A stretch of DNA of 64,000 nt. Source: Marisa cornuarietis (Eukaryota; Mollusca; Gastropoda; Architaenioglossa; Ampullariidae). Within the stretch, counting starts at the first letter, position 1, and each line of letters starts with the position of its first letter. Below are positions 1 to 14,135 of the stretch, one piece after another. The translations under genes and the position numbers were made by a program. The notes beneath the pieces were generated by a model. The model searched no databases. It was not told where the DNA came from and worked only from the letters and a program-made list of their open reading frames with translations. The DNA lies in NCBI GenBank assembly GCA_004794655.1, contig SMMW01000575.1, positions 14,707,001-14,771,000 of the forward strand. The letters run 5' to 3'.

Positions 1-2178
1 TTTATAAGGAATGTTCTTTATTATATGTTGCGTGATTTTAAAGAAAAAAAACTAAAACTTCTCACGCAGGTAAGAGAGAGAATACGTCTGCCCTTGCAAC
101 GCCCATTATGTGCTTCTCTCGGGTAGATTACCCCGAATACAAGTTTGAACATTCCAAGAATCACACAATTGCTTGGATTTTTTTGTAAAGACAATCATCA
201 ACATTCTGAAAAGTAATTGGATACGGCTGTGTCTCGTCCGCACGCCTGCTTTATGTCCCTGACGAAGAATGCCAGTATCTGACGGGTCAGACGATCACTT
301 TCGCAAAGCCATCTTATCTTGATTGAACCACTGCGCATGTCCTGAGTGTGGAAACTAATTGCAGCGCGCTCTCGTGATTGCTGACCGTGTCAAGGGAAAA
401 TAACCCTTGTCCGTCTGGATATACATCCGTACGGAACATTTCTTTGGTGCTTGGAAGGTGATTGGTGCATTTGTTATTCTTCAGGCAATCAAAAAGAGTC
501 TAGCCACACAATAACACATAAGAAAATAGAATGACGGACAGACAGATAGACAAGGCTTCCGTACCAATACAATATTACTTTATACAGCATAGCGATAACA
601 AAACCAAAAAAATGTCAAGCATTTTGCACAAATGCGGTTAGAGAGGCATAAAAGCACAAATAGAAGAAGGTAGAGGATGAAGAAACAAAGAAATAGTTAT
701 TGAGAGACAATCAAAGAAATAACCAAGAACCCAATAGGGAAGAAAATCTAGAGATGGTTGAACACAGCCAAGGAGGAAATAGTAGAGGAATCGCCAAGCC
801 AACACGAGAGCGCAAATATTTCTTTCTTTAGATTAAGGAGGAGTACTTTGTTTTTGGCTAACTTGGTCTAAGTATGCTTTGCTGACCCCAGTCGATTTTC
901 ACACGCGAGACAAACCGAACAATCATCTGAACTAGGGAGTCCAGTGCTTTTGTTCAGCCGTTGTCATAGCGACAGAGGGAGGCACAGGCGTTGGAAAGAA
1001 ACGATTTCAGTGATGTCTGTGTTCGAAGTATTCTTGTCAAGCTATTTGCAAGCCACGTCTCTTGATCATGCAGCATCGCATCTTCACAGTTATCAACACG
1101 AGAAAATGAAGACATTACTAAGGATGAAAACTAACGTGGGAACTTATTTTGTTTGCTTCTTTGTATGTTTTTCTCGAAGAATAAACGAACTACAGGCCCG
1201 AGACAAAGTTAAATATGCTACGAAACAATGAATACGCTCCTCCATTTGCTCCACGAAACCTAGCTTCCTTTCTTAATTTTTTCCTCTTTATCACATTCCT
1301 GATATTATTAGCTTTGACGGCGTTAATCAGTTTGAGTACAAATCGGCGGTTAAACAAGCAAGTTCCGAAAGTTCAAAGGAGTTTCTTTAGAATAGTAACT
1401 TAATGACAGAGCCCCGATTCATGTTCGCTTTCACGCGCTCGCATGCAAGTGCACGGGTGTGTGTGTTTACCAGCGGATGCAGGGTTCAAGCCAACGGCAT
1501 GGCTGACAAAATCGTAGTCTTGCGGAGATTCCGTGATGCTGGAACACTGCTGTAGTTGTCACTCATACGGATATCTTCCGAGAGAGCGCCCCAAAACAAG
1601 TCTTTTTTAACTTCAGCTGCTGGGATAGGAATCGTCTAAAAAGAATACCATGAATAGCGATTATTCAGTAGTCTGCCGAAGGTATGCTTTGAATGATTCC
1701 CACCATATTCAGACGAACAAATAGTTATCTTTGCTAGTCAGCGGCTCTAGGCAGGGGCTCTGACCAACAGCCCGCCATTTTTGTTCTTTAAACGAGAATT
1801 GCAGACGCTGCGTCCAGCGCAATTTCTACAGTTACTGCGCTATCTTCTCGAGAGTGAACGTCCCTTTACACAGAGAAAATAACCCTTCATTCTTATCGCA
1901 GTTTTAAACGGGTTGTCTTCCACTACCCACGCCCCCAACAATCAGAGAGAACTACCACCAGACCTACCAGTGAAGAAGCAACTTATGTGGTCTCAGACAA
2001 AATGATTGGGATCTTGAAAATAGTCCCATCTTTCTTTCTAGTCGACGGATGCGACCTGTTTCCCGACCTGTCTGATAAACTGTGCAGATCGATTAGAACA
2101 ATTAACCAGCTCTCACTCAATCACCTTAACTTCCATTCTAGCCAAGAATTTCAGAACACTGCTTAAGTAAGTAATTAA

Positions 2179-2213
<35 letters not shown>

Positions 2214-2246
2214 CGTGCGTGCGTGCGTGTGTGTGTGTGTGTGTGT
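2179..2246 (+). repeat. (GT)n/(GC)n/(TGCG)n microsatellite
   Basis: A compound alternating purine-pyrimidine tract: GT, then GC, then TGCG, then GT again. Confidence 0.95.
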
Positions 2247-3819
2247 AAATGCACGCTCGTGTATGTGTAGTGCCCTGTTCACATGCGTGCCTTTGTATTC
2301 CTATTTTGCGTATTTTGCCTCTTTTGACTATTCAAATTTATTGAAACACTTTGCATTTCGATGTGAATAAAAGAATGAATTCCGTCATTCCTCACGGACG
2401 AGTATCACACTAGGGTTCATACACTCTGATTATACTGACGTTTTGCCAACATTGTTTTACAAGTTATAATAATTAATAGTAATTGTTAAAGTCACAAGAA
2501 ACTTTAAATCAGTTTTCTTCAAAAGCTCTAAACGTTCTTTTTTTAATTCACGTCGACAAAAATAAATGTCAATAAATTACTTAACTTTACTTTATTACTT
2601 TGTAACTGTAAGATCTGAGTCTTTTGTTGACATGTGGGAACAATAAACTACTTGTTGCCATTATCAAATAATGAATACGAGCTAAAGAAAAAAATGTACA
2701 TCCTGTTTGAAGATAGTCAGCAATATGATATCTGCAATAGTACACTTGATTACAGCGAATAAAAAAGATTTATAATTTTCTCTCTCAACTTTATCTTTTA
2801 CTTTTCTATTATTCCAATCAAAATCTGTTTGCCACGAACCTAAGATGTTAATATGATCAATGAAAAAATAGGACGAAGGTGGCCAGAAAAAAAGAAAGTC
2901 AAACAAACACTCAAGCAAACAGACCTTCACCTAGACTGAGTGAGAGACAAAACTTGTTAATACACAGGTGGAAAGACATAGCTTCAGGTGTGTGCGCGCG
3001 TGTTTGATCGCGGGTGAGTGGCTTAGGGTATGCCTCTGTCTCGATGGCTTAAAAAGAACTCCTCTGAAGATTTGCTGTAGTTCTGAAGGCTTAAAATGTC
3101 AATTACCAGTGAAATACGAGCAAAAGATAACGCGGCTGGAGGAATAGAAAGACGAGACCATCTTGGGATATGACCCGTTATGACACAGTACCGTGAAATC
3201 GATGAACTGACACAGAAATTCACTTCATGAGCACCACCTCCACATGTAGAGTGACTATATGGCAGTTAAATGCAGTAAATTGCTCAGTTATATCGTCTGT
3301 GGCGGTTCCCGGACATTCAATGAACCAACTATCGTGGTGTCCAGAAAATTGTTGTTTGTAGAAATCTGTTGCCTTCCACTTTGATCAGCGAATCTTGAAA
3401 ACACGTTGAAATTTTTTGGGACAAACTCTGTAAAAAGGACCATTTTAGGTTTCTTTTTTACTTGCATTTATTTTACCCTCATTCTGTTTACAAATACAAT
3501 GTTTTAATTACCCTTATGTGTCTCTTATGTAGCTTATTCATATATAAAGATGAAGGGGCCACCAAGAAAATTGTGACACCTCTGATCAATTCCAGGCGAT
3601 GAGGCAGTAATTAAATATTTGTCATTATGAAGTATTTCGTACTGTATGTGACAGTCATCCGATCATGCTGTGACGTGACACAAGATTGTAGAAACCTGTC
3701 TAAGCCTACGAACAAAAAGAACTGGAATAGAAGAGTTTAAAAATAAATAGAGAGGGAATATAGAAGAGAGAGTATGACTGCCCTCCCGTCTGTCTGGGTA
3801 CCTGTCTGTTTCTCAGACA

Positions 3820-4110
3820 AACGGTGGTCGTTCTAATTTCGTGCACCTTGCTGGCATGACAAAGACATAGTGTGGAGAACATCTATACTAACACAAGCGG
3901 CTGATGATCCCAGTAATATTTCTTGCCGGACTAGGTGGGTGTTGTCTGCTGGCTTTACAATTTTCCCTGTCGCGGCGCGGCATAGAACACGCCGAATATA
4001 AAGAATGCCTCGGACCGAGGGCACAGCCGGCACCGAGACTAGACGTCTGTGCGAAGAGACACAACTGTGGGGTGCCAGCAACTGACGGCGCACGGGCATA
4101 ATAGCAAAGG
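3820..4110. other. CpG-containing patch with overlapping short frames
   Basis: Frames on both strands; the plus one (3904-4101, 65 codons) starts MIPVIFLAGLGGCCLLALQF, signal-peptide-like, but has no other support. Confidence 0.2.
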
Positions 4111-4179
4111 TACAAGACTCGGAATGAACTCTTCCTTGACAGTTTTCGTGATGAATGCTAATTGTGCCAAAGTATGCGG

Positions 4180-4284
4180 ATCATCATCATCATCATCTTC
4201 TTCTTCGTAGTCGTCGTCGTCGTCGTCGTTGTTGTCGATGTTGTCATCGTCATCGTCATTATCACCATAGTTATCGTCGTGGTC
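4180..4284 (+). repeat. Compound trinucleotide tract
   Basis: ATC, TTC, GTC, GTT and ATC triplet runs. They create low-complexity Asp/Glu-rich frames on the minus strand that are not genes. Confidence 0.9.
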
Positions 4285-4670
4285 TTTTGGTATTGTCGTC
4301 ATTGTCAGCTCAGTGTGAATATTTATAAGCAGTATGCAACTCACACACTATTTTTTATTTGCTTTTAAGATAACTCCTGTCCTTTTTTTACCCCTACTTC
4401 TTCCCCCAGCCATATTCAGCATCTCAGTTGCTCTCAACGAAAAGAGAAAGGGCACGGCAAAGCCATAATTGACAGAACAAATAAGCAGAGCCGACGCAAA
4501 TCCACTAGAAAACTAGGGACGAACAAAGAGCAACTAGTAGAACCAGTCTAGCAAAATCGACGTTCGGAAATACGGTCATACACAGAGGCGACCCACGACC
4601 CTAATCACGAAGGAAGGTTGATCTGATGCCTCTTGGGGCACCAAGAGGGATGTGAGGGCTGGGGTTTTGG

Positions 4671-4813
4671 TTTTGTTGGGGTTTTTTTTTTGGGTTTTGT
4701 TTTGTTTGTTTTTGTTTGTTTGTTTGTTTGTTTTTTTTTGTTTTTTGCTTTTGTTTTTGATCTCTGTTTTTTTTTTGTTTTTTTTTGTTTTGTTTTTTTT
4801 TTGTTTTTTTGGT
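4671..4813 (+). repeat. T/G low-complexity tract
   Basis: Irregular TTTTG and TTTG runs with T-stretches. The Lys-rich frames on the minus strand are artefacts of it. Confidence 0.95.
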
Positions 4814-5712
4814 GGGGCCTTCTCCAAATGTTTGCTCCACGTGTGAAGTATTGTCGTTTTCTCTGTCTTAACGCAAGAGCGGTTGGTATAACATAGTTCA
4901 CGTGCTTTTGGCGCTTTGAAGTTCATCTCTATTTTTTGTTCTCTGACAACGCAAAATGAACTCAATCACCTGATATTGTGCCTAACAATATTTGATCAAT
5001 CAGAAACTTTTAAAATATTTTCTTAGATTTCGAGATAAGGTGGTCTGATTGCTTGTATAAAAAATAATGAAGAAAAAACTATCGTGTTTGATCTCTGACG
5101 TAACCCTCCATAATTTTAAAACGTAAAATTCAAAAAGAAAAATAATGTTTACAACTACCCCTAACCAAAGGATTTTAACGGTCTATTTTATTTGTAATCA
5201 ATATTTTTGAGACATTTGGTGAGTTCATTTACCACGGAGGTCCTTTACATATTGTATCACCGGCATGTTCTTTCGGCACCCCATAAATCTAAATGGTTTC
5301 ATCAGCTAGCTGTTATCATCATTTTTTGGTGTCAAACTAGCAGAGCTATGCCTTTTATGCCACTGGCAGATTATAATAGCTTCAAAAACATTCTTCATTA
5401 ACAACTGGAAGCCTGGAGGCTTCAACCCTTAATTGCGTTGCACAAACAACGTAATGAGGCTGGGCACATTGAATTAATATTTTCAAGAAATAATTATTTA
5501 CCACAAAACAGGTCCTTGCGCACAAAACCCTGGCCAAAATGTGTGAAGTAGTTGTAAGCAAGAGCTGATGTCCTTTTTCTCTATGAGTTTGGTCCGATTT
5601 ATAGCAACCTAGGGAGATTTCTCACAGACTTCACTGCCAATGACCAGTGAGTTGGTGATTGCATGATTCGAGGTGTCCTTCCTTCCTTCCTTTCTTCGTG
5701 CGTGAGTGCCTG

Positions 5713-5714
5713 CC

Positions 5715-5774
<60 letters not shown>

Positions 5775-5802
5775 TCCGTCAGTCAGTCAGTCAGTCAGTC
5801 AG
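5713..5802 (+). repeat. (TGCG)n followed by (GTCA)n
   Basis: Two adjacent tetranucleotide arrays, about 63 bp and 25 bp. Confidence 0.95.
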
Positions 5803-7807
5803 CTGAATTGTGTTTTTCCTCTTGGTCTAACGACCATCTTGCGAAGCCCATGATACGGGACTACGCACTCCAGGGACTGATTAACGACATCATTATTTCT
5901 CTTCCGTATCGCTGACATGGGAACGAGGTAAATAGTGTTTTCCTGAAAGAAACGTAATGAAGACGTAACGATGTCGACACTAATGTTGTCATCTACACAA
6001 CAATCAGGCCATTCCTTCTTCACTTGTTGGACAGTGAAAGCCAAAGTAGTGGCAAACAGCTGGATAGGGCACACTGCAAGATACTATTGAATGGAATCTG
6101 GGTAAATGCTCTCATTTCTGTTCCAAGATACACACGTACAAACATCCTCGTGCACAGAAAGAGTCTCACGTGACTTCAGGCTTGGCCACAGACACGAAAC
6201 ATATTTTATCATCACTAAACCCATGCCTCTAGCTCTCCCATTGACTTGACAGCATCAGACGTATGTATGTGCAATTCTACTCTCTTTTTTGTTTAATGTA
6301 TTAATTTATTTTTTTCGTGGATTCTGTTCTTGTTAACCTCATTGTGCCAAATGACTGCCTTGTTAAATATTTCGTCATTGTTCATTTTACTCTCTTCAAA
6401 AAATCAGTTTAATTTTTTTGCGAGAGACCTCATCTTGTATTTTTGTTTCGCTGAATCAACGTTGAAAGACTAGGTTTCCGATAAAACATTTATGAACTTC
6501 ACAGACTCAAGAAGTGAGAAAATTACACACTTCACCATAGCAGCAGCTCTATGCAAGTCTAAACACATTTCGACAGATTAACTCCTCGACAACCATCAGG
6601 CCGTGTAATGAACAAGCTGAATCATCTGGCCATAAAAAATGGCTGATGTTTTTTTTATTACGCTTGTTTACATTTGTTGTGGTTTTGCTGTCTGTAGCAT
6701 CACTGCTCTGCATCGGTTATTTGGTGTCTGAAAAGTAGCAGCTACGAAGCTGTCTAAAACCTGCTAGAATTTCTTCTGCCGCGGCTTTTGTCTTTAAATA
6801 AGAATCTGATACGTGACCAGGATTCCTCGACAAAAAAAATGTTAACTCTTAGGAGTTAAAACCTTTTCATTTTTATGACTGGGCTGAGCCCTTAACACAA
6901 ATGTATTTCAAAAGTGTATTAAACTCTGCTGAATAATCTCTCTACGTTTTCGAGAAAAATGCCTACAAACATTCCCATGCACAGAGGTTATAAAAGAAAA
7001 CTTGCTCTGCAATGAGTCAAAGATAATAAGACTACAGCGAGTATAACACCCGGGAACATATGCGAAAGCGAGCGGATTCGTGGGTGTTTTTTGATGACTT
7101 GGATTTGCCTTCATTTCTCCAAATTGTGATGGGACGAGAACTTGACAGCGTATCTTACCCTCGCATAGAAAAGCTTCGTAGATGACAAAATAGCAATATG
7201 CAGCCTACTCATTTCTTCTTAAATTGTATTGGCTACGTGCCTTGAAAATCAGCTTGATAGCTATATACACTCGAATTTCAAAAACAAAAATATCAAAAAG
7301 AAATAAACCATGAGAGGAGGAATAATCTTTTTTTTCTCCTCTGTGTGCGCCTTTCTCTAAATGTGTAGGTTTGTTTGCATGATTGTTTGTCTTTCTCTTT
7401 CTTTCTTCTCCAAATAGCCTCTGTTTTATTTCCCATTCAAACATTCTTTCTTTTTCTCTATCTTTTTCCTCTCTCTCTCTCTCTCTCTGGATTGCTTTCA
7501 CTCTTCTTATTTCTATCCCTCTCACCTCTTTTCGTCCAGGCACTTCCTCTCTGTAAACACCTTTTATTTCATTCTCCCTCATTTACTTCAGTGACCCTCC
7601 GTCTTTTCTAGCCAGTGTGCGATTATCTCAGAAGATTGCAGTTTAAGAGAGGGCAGCTGGTCTGAAACCGCTTTGACTCCAGTGTCTATTGTCCTAGGTC
7701 TGTTGTTCAAAGTCACAAAAGCGCACAGCAGAACAGGAAAGTAGAGGAATGAGTCTGGGTTCAAAGATGGGAAGTTAAAGATTTGTTTTAAAGCCAAAAG
7801 TTTTAGC

Positions 7808-7827
7808 GCGGGCGGGCGGGCGGGCGG
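7808..7827 (+). repeat. (GGGC)n tract
   Basis: Short, G-rich and able to form a G-quadruplex in principle. Confidence 0.85.
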
Positions 7828-7943
7828 TTGTGTAATTTCATTTAGACACTCCAGCAGCATCTCCAAACACAATCACGCGTTGCTGTAGAGAGAAACTCGC
7901 ACAAACACACACACGCACTAGCAATCTCTATCTCTTAAGCGCG

Positions 7944-8003
7944 CACACACACATATATATTATATATATATTTCATAAATATGCATGCATTTCATAAATA
8001 TGC
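7944..8003 (+). repeat. AT-rich tract with a tandem TTTCATAAATATGCAT
   Basis: A TATATA run followed by two copies of TTTCATAAATATGCAT. Confidence 0.85.
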
Positions 8004-9297
8004 ATCACAAATTGAGCTTCAGAGAAAGCCCCCACAGAAAAGTCATTTTCGTGCAATGATTCTGACATCAACTCTACCTGTTGCCCACGATGTCTGCCTC
8101 GCTGAGACTGTATTACCCTACTTCCTCCTCCCATCTGCTGTTATTTTTGACCCACGGCAGAACACACTATGACCTTGCCGTTCACTTCTGTACGTGCAAA
8201 CGAGAGAGAAAGTGACAGCACTCTCAGCACAAGCCCTTCATTTTTTATTGATTGTGTTAATAACGTTTTCAGAGGGAAAGTGACTTCAAGACGAGGCTTC
8301 TGATCAACACCGCCATTAGGGGAATGACGCGAAGAAAGAGCGATTACGAAAGTAGAAATGATCCACCGGATGCCTTAGAAAGATTTCCTTCGTTGCCAGG
8401 ACCGCTCGCTTCCACAGGCAGATCGAATAATCTATACTCTTCGTTTTCAGAAAGTCGATAATCGCATCAGTATTTATCAAGGTTGACACCGTTTTGCGTT
8501 GACCAGGCTGGAATCTCTCTGCAATTCTCCACCATCTGTGTACAGTGTACTCCCTTTGCCTGCATCTCGCTGACAGAACGGCCTGTACTCAACAAAGTAG
8601 AGAAATCGAAATGGCGTGTGCATCAAATGGCTAGAAACATTGGATGTAACTTGAAACAATATCTGTGACGAAAGATCTTCGCGGCGCTGCAGTCAAACCA
8701 GATTCTCGATCAGACGTCGAATAACTTTATTTTGGGTTGATAACTGAGGCGTCTTGTTGAAAATCGAGTTAAATCCATTGTTTTTGAGTTAAGAACAAGA
8801 GAAAAGCAAAATAACAGGAGAAATCGAAAAAAAAATCCACCTCAGGGCTTACAAGAGCACTGTCTAAACGAAGGTGATGTATATGTCAGTCAATACGAGC
8901 CTGAAATGGCAAAGAAGGGAAAATGGTTGTAAAAGAAGTTCTTTCTGCAGAAACCTTTATAGCCAGACAGAGGTCGCGTATATCCTTCTATAGACCATCC
9001 CTACCTCACCATCCAATCCATTCCTTTCTGTGGCACTAGAGGAGGGCACAAACAGTATGTCTTAAAGAACTAACCTCACCCGCGATCCATCGTGAATAAC
9101 ACTATATCAGCCACCATCGCTACAAATTACATATTGTTGCAGCAGGTAGGTTTTGATCAGGCAGTTTTTAAACCCATTGTACCTAGTCTTTTCGTAACTG
9201 GTGCTAAAGGTTATTCTCTTTCTCAGTTGTCACTTTGCAATCAACTTTGCCTGCTGTTCTTTTGCTTTAGAAGAAGAGTCTCCACTAAATTAGAAAT

Positions 9298-9478
9298 ATA
9301 ATTACTTTTTAAAAATTGCATTTTCTTTTCTTTCACATCTGGCCTAGAGCATCGCGAGTAAACCTAAGAAGTAATGGCAGTCTTACAAGCTAGTAGAAAA
9401 TCTTGAACACCACCAAAGATGACAGGGACTAAGGTCAATCATACATAATATGCAGGGTCTCTGACATCGACCTCTAGT
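9298..9478 (+). repeat. Direct duplication, copy 1
   Basis: 181 bp, almost identical to 10825-11010. The copies differ by a 5-nt indel after GATGACAG and two nearby substitutions. It holds no recognisable gene. Confidence 0.92.
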
Positions 9479-9519
9479 TAGCAAACATTCTCAGCAAGCA
9501 ATGCACTTCGTGTCTTAAT

Positions 9520-9600
9520 TTCAGTATCTTAATGATATAATGCAGATTTATATAACACATTACGTTCTGTAGACTCAATGCGCTTTACAAACACTTTCTG
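9520..9600 (-). mobile_element. L2-like 3' tail
   Basis: On the minus strand: GTAAAGCGCATTGAGTCTAC, then GTAATGTGTTATATAAATC. This is the typical hairpin-like end of CR1/L2 elements and of SINEs that borrow it. No coding part is seen upstream. Confidence 0.5.
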
Positions 9601-10824
9601 AACAAAAATCATTGAAAGCACACATTCAACCGATACAAAATGTATATAACACGCACACTGACTACACAGACCAAAACATATCAGCAAGAAACAGGCGAGA
9701 GACACATCAACAGACATAAAAGACGGAAAAAATCTGCGCTTAAAGCGTGCCAGGGGTTCGGCATAGGAAAAGACTTGTAGACTGCGAGCGGAAAAAAAAG
9801 ATGAACTCGAGAAGAGATCTGTTCAGACATTTGACTTCAGGTAGCGCAGGAAACCTGGCAGAAAATACGGGGCAGTCACAGTACACACTATCTCGACATC
9901 AGAGATTTGTGCACTCCGAAGACTCCGAGTGGTAACACAAGTTTCAACGATGTGAGACTGCAGAGAACATAACTGTCAATTGCGACTTTCACAAGGATGA
10001 GGGGTATAACCGTTGCATCAAGAGTCGTAAAAATTGATGGTGTAGTAGCAGGAAAGTTACCAAAGAGTAAAATCTGTGCTGCTGAAACATAGCTTCAATA
10101 ACGACAAGATGGCGTAGATGTAATAGTAAAGACCGCTAGTCAACCACGAGAAGTTTCGACAAAAGAAAGAAGTTACGTGGCGCAGGCAAAGAAGAATAAT
10201 CCAGAAGATACAAAGTGGCGTGGCAGAAGCGTAAATCAAACACAAAGGGTAACGCAGATCTACAAAACAGGGGAAACGAAATGTAGATCTGTCACCCTCT
10301 AGCCTGTAAGGCGAAGGGACATCACTCTAATCTTAGTGACACACCAGCGAGTTAACCATCTTGACACCGAAACTTAGGCTACCATTTACTGTACCTCTCA
10401 GTCATACTGTACACCAGTGTTTCTCTAGTTTCAGCAAACTACACTTAAGGCTCGGGAAACCCTCACCCTCAGGTGGAGTTTGGTCGTTAATCCTTACTAA
10501 AGATAGGTAGAAAAGATAAATATAGAGTGTTAGATATCCATACTTAAAAACAGAGAAGAGAGAGCGAAAGAAACAAGAAGGCGCAGTTTGTTCATGTTAC
10601 CGCCAATTATCAATTGCCCCTTTTACTAGCATTTTCCACATTCTCCCGACCCCTCGCTCTCATGTATGAAAAAATGATGTCTTGAGGAATGACAGTCGGA
10701 AAGGTTTTTGCACTTCAAATCCAACACTCCCATTGCTATCGTAAAGGACTACTGCAAAATGTCGTGGTCTCTTTATCTCTTTATCCTACAAGCTTCTTGA
10801 TAACAAGAAATCAGATTTATGTAA

Positions 10825-11010
10825 ATAATTACTTTTTAAAAATTGCATTTTCTTTTCTTTCACATCTGGCCTAGAGCATCGCGAGTAAACCTAAGAAGTA
10901 ATGGCAGTCTTACAAGCTAGTAGAAAATCTTGAACACCACCAAAGATGACAGCACAGGGACTAAGGGCAATTATACATAATATGCAGGGTCTCTGACATC
11001 GACCTCTAGT
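10825..11010 (+). repeat. Direct duplication, copy 2
   Basis: 186 bp; second copy of 9298-9478, about 1.5 kb downstream in the same orientation. A T-rich stretch follows directly. Confidence 0.92.
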
Positions 11011-12080
11011 GATGTTTTATTTTTTTTTTTTTTTTACTTTTTTTGTACTTTACCTTGTTTTTTTAATTGTTGTTGTTGTTGTTGTTTTATTTTCGTTTTG
11101 TTTTCTTTGTTATTTTTGTTTGCCTCTTCACTTTGGTTTATTTTTTCCGTTTTTACTGATATTCACTGATGAATACAAGATCGGATGGATGGATGGATGT
11201 GACTGTACTGCACCTTCCAAGATTAGCTCGTACTAGTACAACGCACCATGTAGTATGCTTTTGAACTTCAGCAAAAGGAAAACAAACCAAGAAAATAATT
11301 AAAAAAAAAAAGGGTACGACTTTGTCACACTGAACAGTTAAATCTACTCTTGTCTGTATTTCTGTCTGTAGGTGTTTCTTTATAGGACTGTTTTCGCTGT
11401 CTGTATCCGCCGCCTGCAATAGTTCGTAGCTGGAAAAGAAATCCTTATTTGGTGATCTGATGTCTCATTAAAGGTGACATTGCAGACATTTTTTGTCTGG
11501 ACTTTTATTGATCATGCTTCGCTTGTTGGAAAACAAGCAAATGCTTCGTTCAAATAGATCTATTCCTTTTCAGTTTTTTCTTCAACTCTTTTTGAACTTC
11601 CTCCTCTAACCATTCTTACACTTAAAAAAAACGATAATGACTCTTGACCTGCATTTGGATCTTTGATGCATCTAATAGAAGAAGCATTTGGATTATCAAG
11701 GTCGTCATATTCCTATACTTCCTCACACTATTTATAATACATTGTCAGTTCATCTGTTTTAGGGGAATTAAACTTGTGCTTGTGTACTCCGTGACCAGCA
11801 AAAAGCTTAACGTTTTGTTTCATTAAGAGCTTTCAGTGTTTCGCAAACCTTCTTGCCCTTTGCTGCTGCCGTCGTCACGTGCTTCAAGAACAACGCCGCT
11901 GCCAACTATTTTCATCTTCTTCCGAAGGTCTGTTCCCTCGCCTGCTTTGATAAGCTGAGTCAGCGTTCATGTAGTTATGTTTTTGTGGGCATTCTCTAGC
12001 CACTCGTTGTCGGAACTGAGGGAAGTCTCGGCGGACCTTCAAGAACCGCTTCAGACCAATGCGAAGAGTCGGAACCTGGG

Positions 12081-12082
<2 letters not shown>

Positions 12083-12165
<83 letters not shown>
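12083..12165 (+). repeat. (GT)n microsatellite, about 41 units
   Basis: An uninterrupted dinucleotide array; the His/Thr- and Val/Cys-rich frames across it are artefacts. Confidence 0.97.
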
Positions 12166-12171
<6 letters not shown>

Positions 12172-14058
12172 TGGGCTGCTTACCAGCTGGAATGCTGGGA
12201 CACGTCTGGCAACGTGAGGCACCCCAACCCTCTTCTCGAAGTACTGCAGCAGAGCCGACACAGATCGTGAAAGTGCGAAAGGAAGAAAAAGAGAAGTGAA
12301 GGCTAAGGGGAAGAGCAGCTGGAGAGCTGTCGTTCCCAGGGCTGCTGCCAGAAGTTCTTTAGAGCCACAGACGGGAAAACTCCTTAGCCCGCAAGGGGCC
12401 AGACCAGTCAAGGTTATTGTTAAGGAGCCTTCTGATGCTCATTCATCCGTCTGTTACGGAGGCTTTAGAAAAATATGCAGACGAGCGAACAGCTTTGAAA
12501 GAGATGACAGAGTGCAGACTCGGACGTCTGAGAGAAGCAATTTTATGTCGGGGCTAAATGGGAGAAGGAATGGGGGGAAAATTCTGATCTTACGAATGAG
12601 AGGAAAAATATGCGTTTCTATCAGCCACGTCAGCTGTCACAGCCACGACCACAGGTCGTTTGCATGAGCATTTTTTTCTTACTTTCGGACATTTGCCTCT
12701 TATGGTTTCTTCCCCTTCTGAAAGGCGTGGTCTGTCTTACGCATTAAAAGGAGACGGTAACCAGTGCAAAGGACTATAAGAAATACACTTCGGCCGTTCT
12801 ACGTGCTTATAAAACATTTTACAAATCTGCAAGCAGCTAGCTACTTTCTCTACCATCTACTTTAGTTGTCATTCATAGAAAGCCATCGGCAAAAGCTCGA
12901 TAGAATATAACCCTCAAGCTAAGAAAGATAATCACTTTATTCACGCATGAAAGCGAGACTGAAGACATTCTCCAAACCTCATGCCAGGCATATCCAAGGG
13001 ATACTAAAGACAAGCCAGACCTTTGATCAATTGTGTGAGCATTGGCTTTCATCACACATCCCAGGATTTGTTGGGTGGCTTGCGAAAGGACAAAAGATGG
13101 ACGGATTAGTCCTCAAATTCTAAAGAATCCAACGATTTCGCTTTCTTGCTTTCGTGTAGCAGGATGCTCGCCACTCCTCCTAGGCCTTATAGTTCCCCTT
13201 CCCCTCAAGTCGATATTGCTCCCATTTCTGGATTTGATTGACGCTGTTTTTATGCGTCTTATCGTCTGTCATCAATGTTGACTCTTCCCCGACGGTATTT
13301 CCCGTATTACCACAGTGAGAGTCTGGAGATGGATTAAAGATGCTTCGGAAACATTTTTTCTGTATGTTGCCACTGTGTTGAGGGTAAGCATTTTCAAGTC
13401 TCCTGCAGCTTCTTAAATACAATCAACGATGCAGTCTCAGAATTTAGTGTTTCCTTCTTCACTTGCACAAAGGTCATCGCCATTAAAAGTACAAACTACA
13501 ACATGACGTCAGCGAACGGGATAAGCTATTGCTTGATTTCTCGCAGGTCCCTCGCTGACTGAACAAACAAAAAACGGTTTCTTCTAGTTTAGGTGGGCAG
13601 CTAGATCCCTGTATTCTCTGTGGTCTCTGACGGATAGAGCTTCATCAGTCATCCTAGGCAAACCGGTGTCTTGGAAGCAATTTGCGGTACCAGATTGTTA
13701 GCTCTCAACTAGCCTAGTCAAAAGTAGGTAGCCGTAATCTGATAATAAAAATAAGACTCGTTCTTCTTAGCTATCCCTTTCGTTGACAGTACCAGAAGCT
13801 GAAGCAAAGTGACCTCAGCCGAATAAAGAAAAAAAAAAGGTTTTTTAAACTCGAATTATATCATCCTTAAATTCTTTTTCTTCAAATATTAGCGACCCCT
13901 CAAAAACGCAATTACTAAGATTTTCCCCGCAGAATCCGTCCAAACGTTTGAGAGTAGAACAGTCTGTCTTACTCAGCCCATAACTTATAACTTCTCTACC
14001 GACATAACTTCAATAAAAATATGAAAAGGGAACACTTCTATAAATTCATTCCCAAAAG

Positions 14059-14061
14059 GTT

Positions 14062-14133
<72 letters not shown>

Positions 14134-14135
14134 TC
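14059..14135 (+). repeat. (TTTC)n microsatellite
   Basis: About 19 uninterrupted tetranucleotide units. Confidence 0.97.

Larger units (their letters stand above)
1..9297. other. Unassigned, probably intergenic or intronic
   Basis: Apart from the simple repeats and the CpG patch listed, I see no coding exon, RNA gene or mobile element I can support. Confidence 0.5.

Noticed and set aside
1470..1500. GGGTTCAAGCC as a tRNA B box
   Set aside because: No A box at suitable spacing and no cloverleaf.
4039..4965. Asp-rich and Lys-rich minus-strand frames
   Set aside because: Direct translations of the trinucleotide and T/G low-complexity tracts.
6843..6860. TTAACTCTTAGGAGTTAA palindrome as a transposon end
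   Set aside because: Only a 7-bp stem, with no partner; expected by chance in a window this size.
11884..12411. 175-codon minus-strand frame and overlapping plus-strand frames
   Set aside because: Its centre is the 83-bp GT/AC array; the flanks show no recognisable motif.
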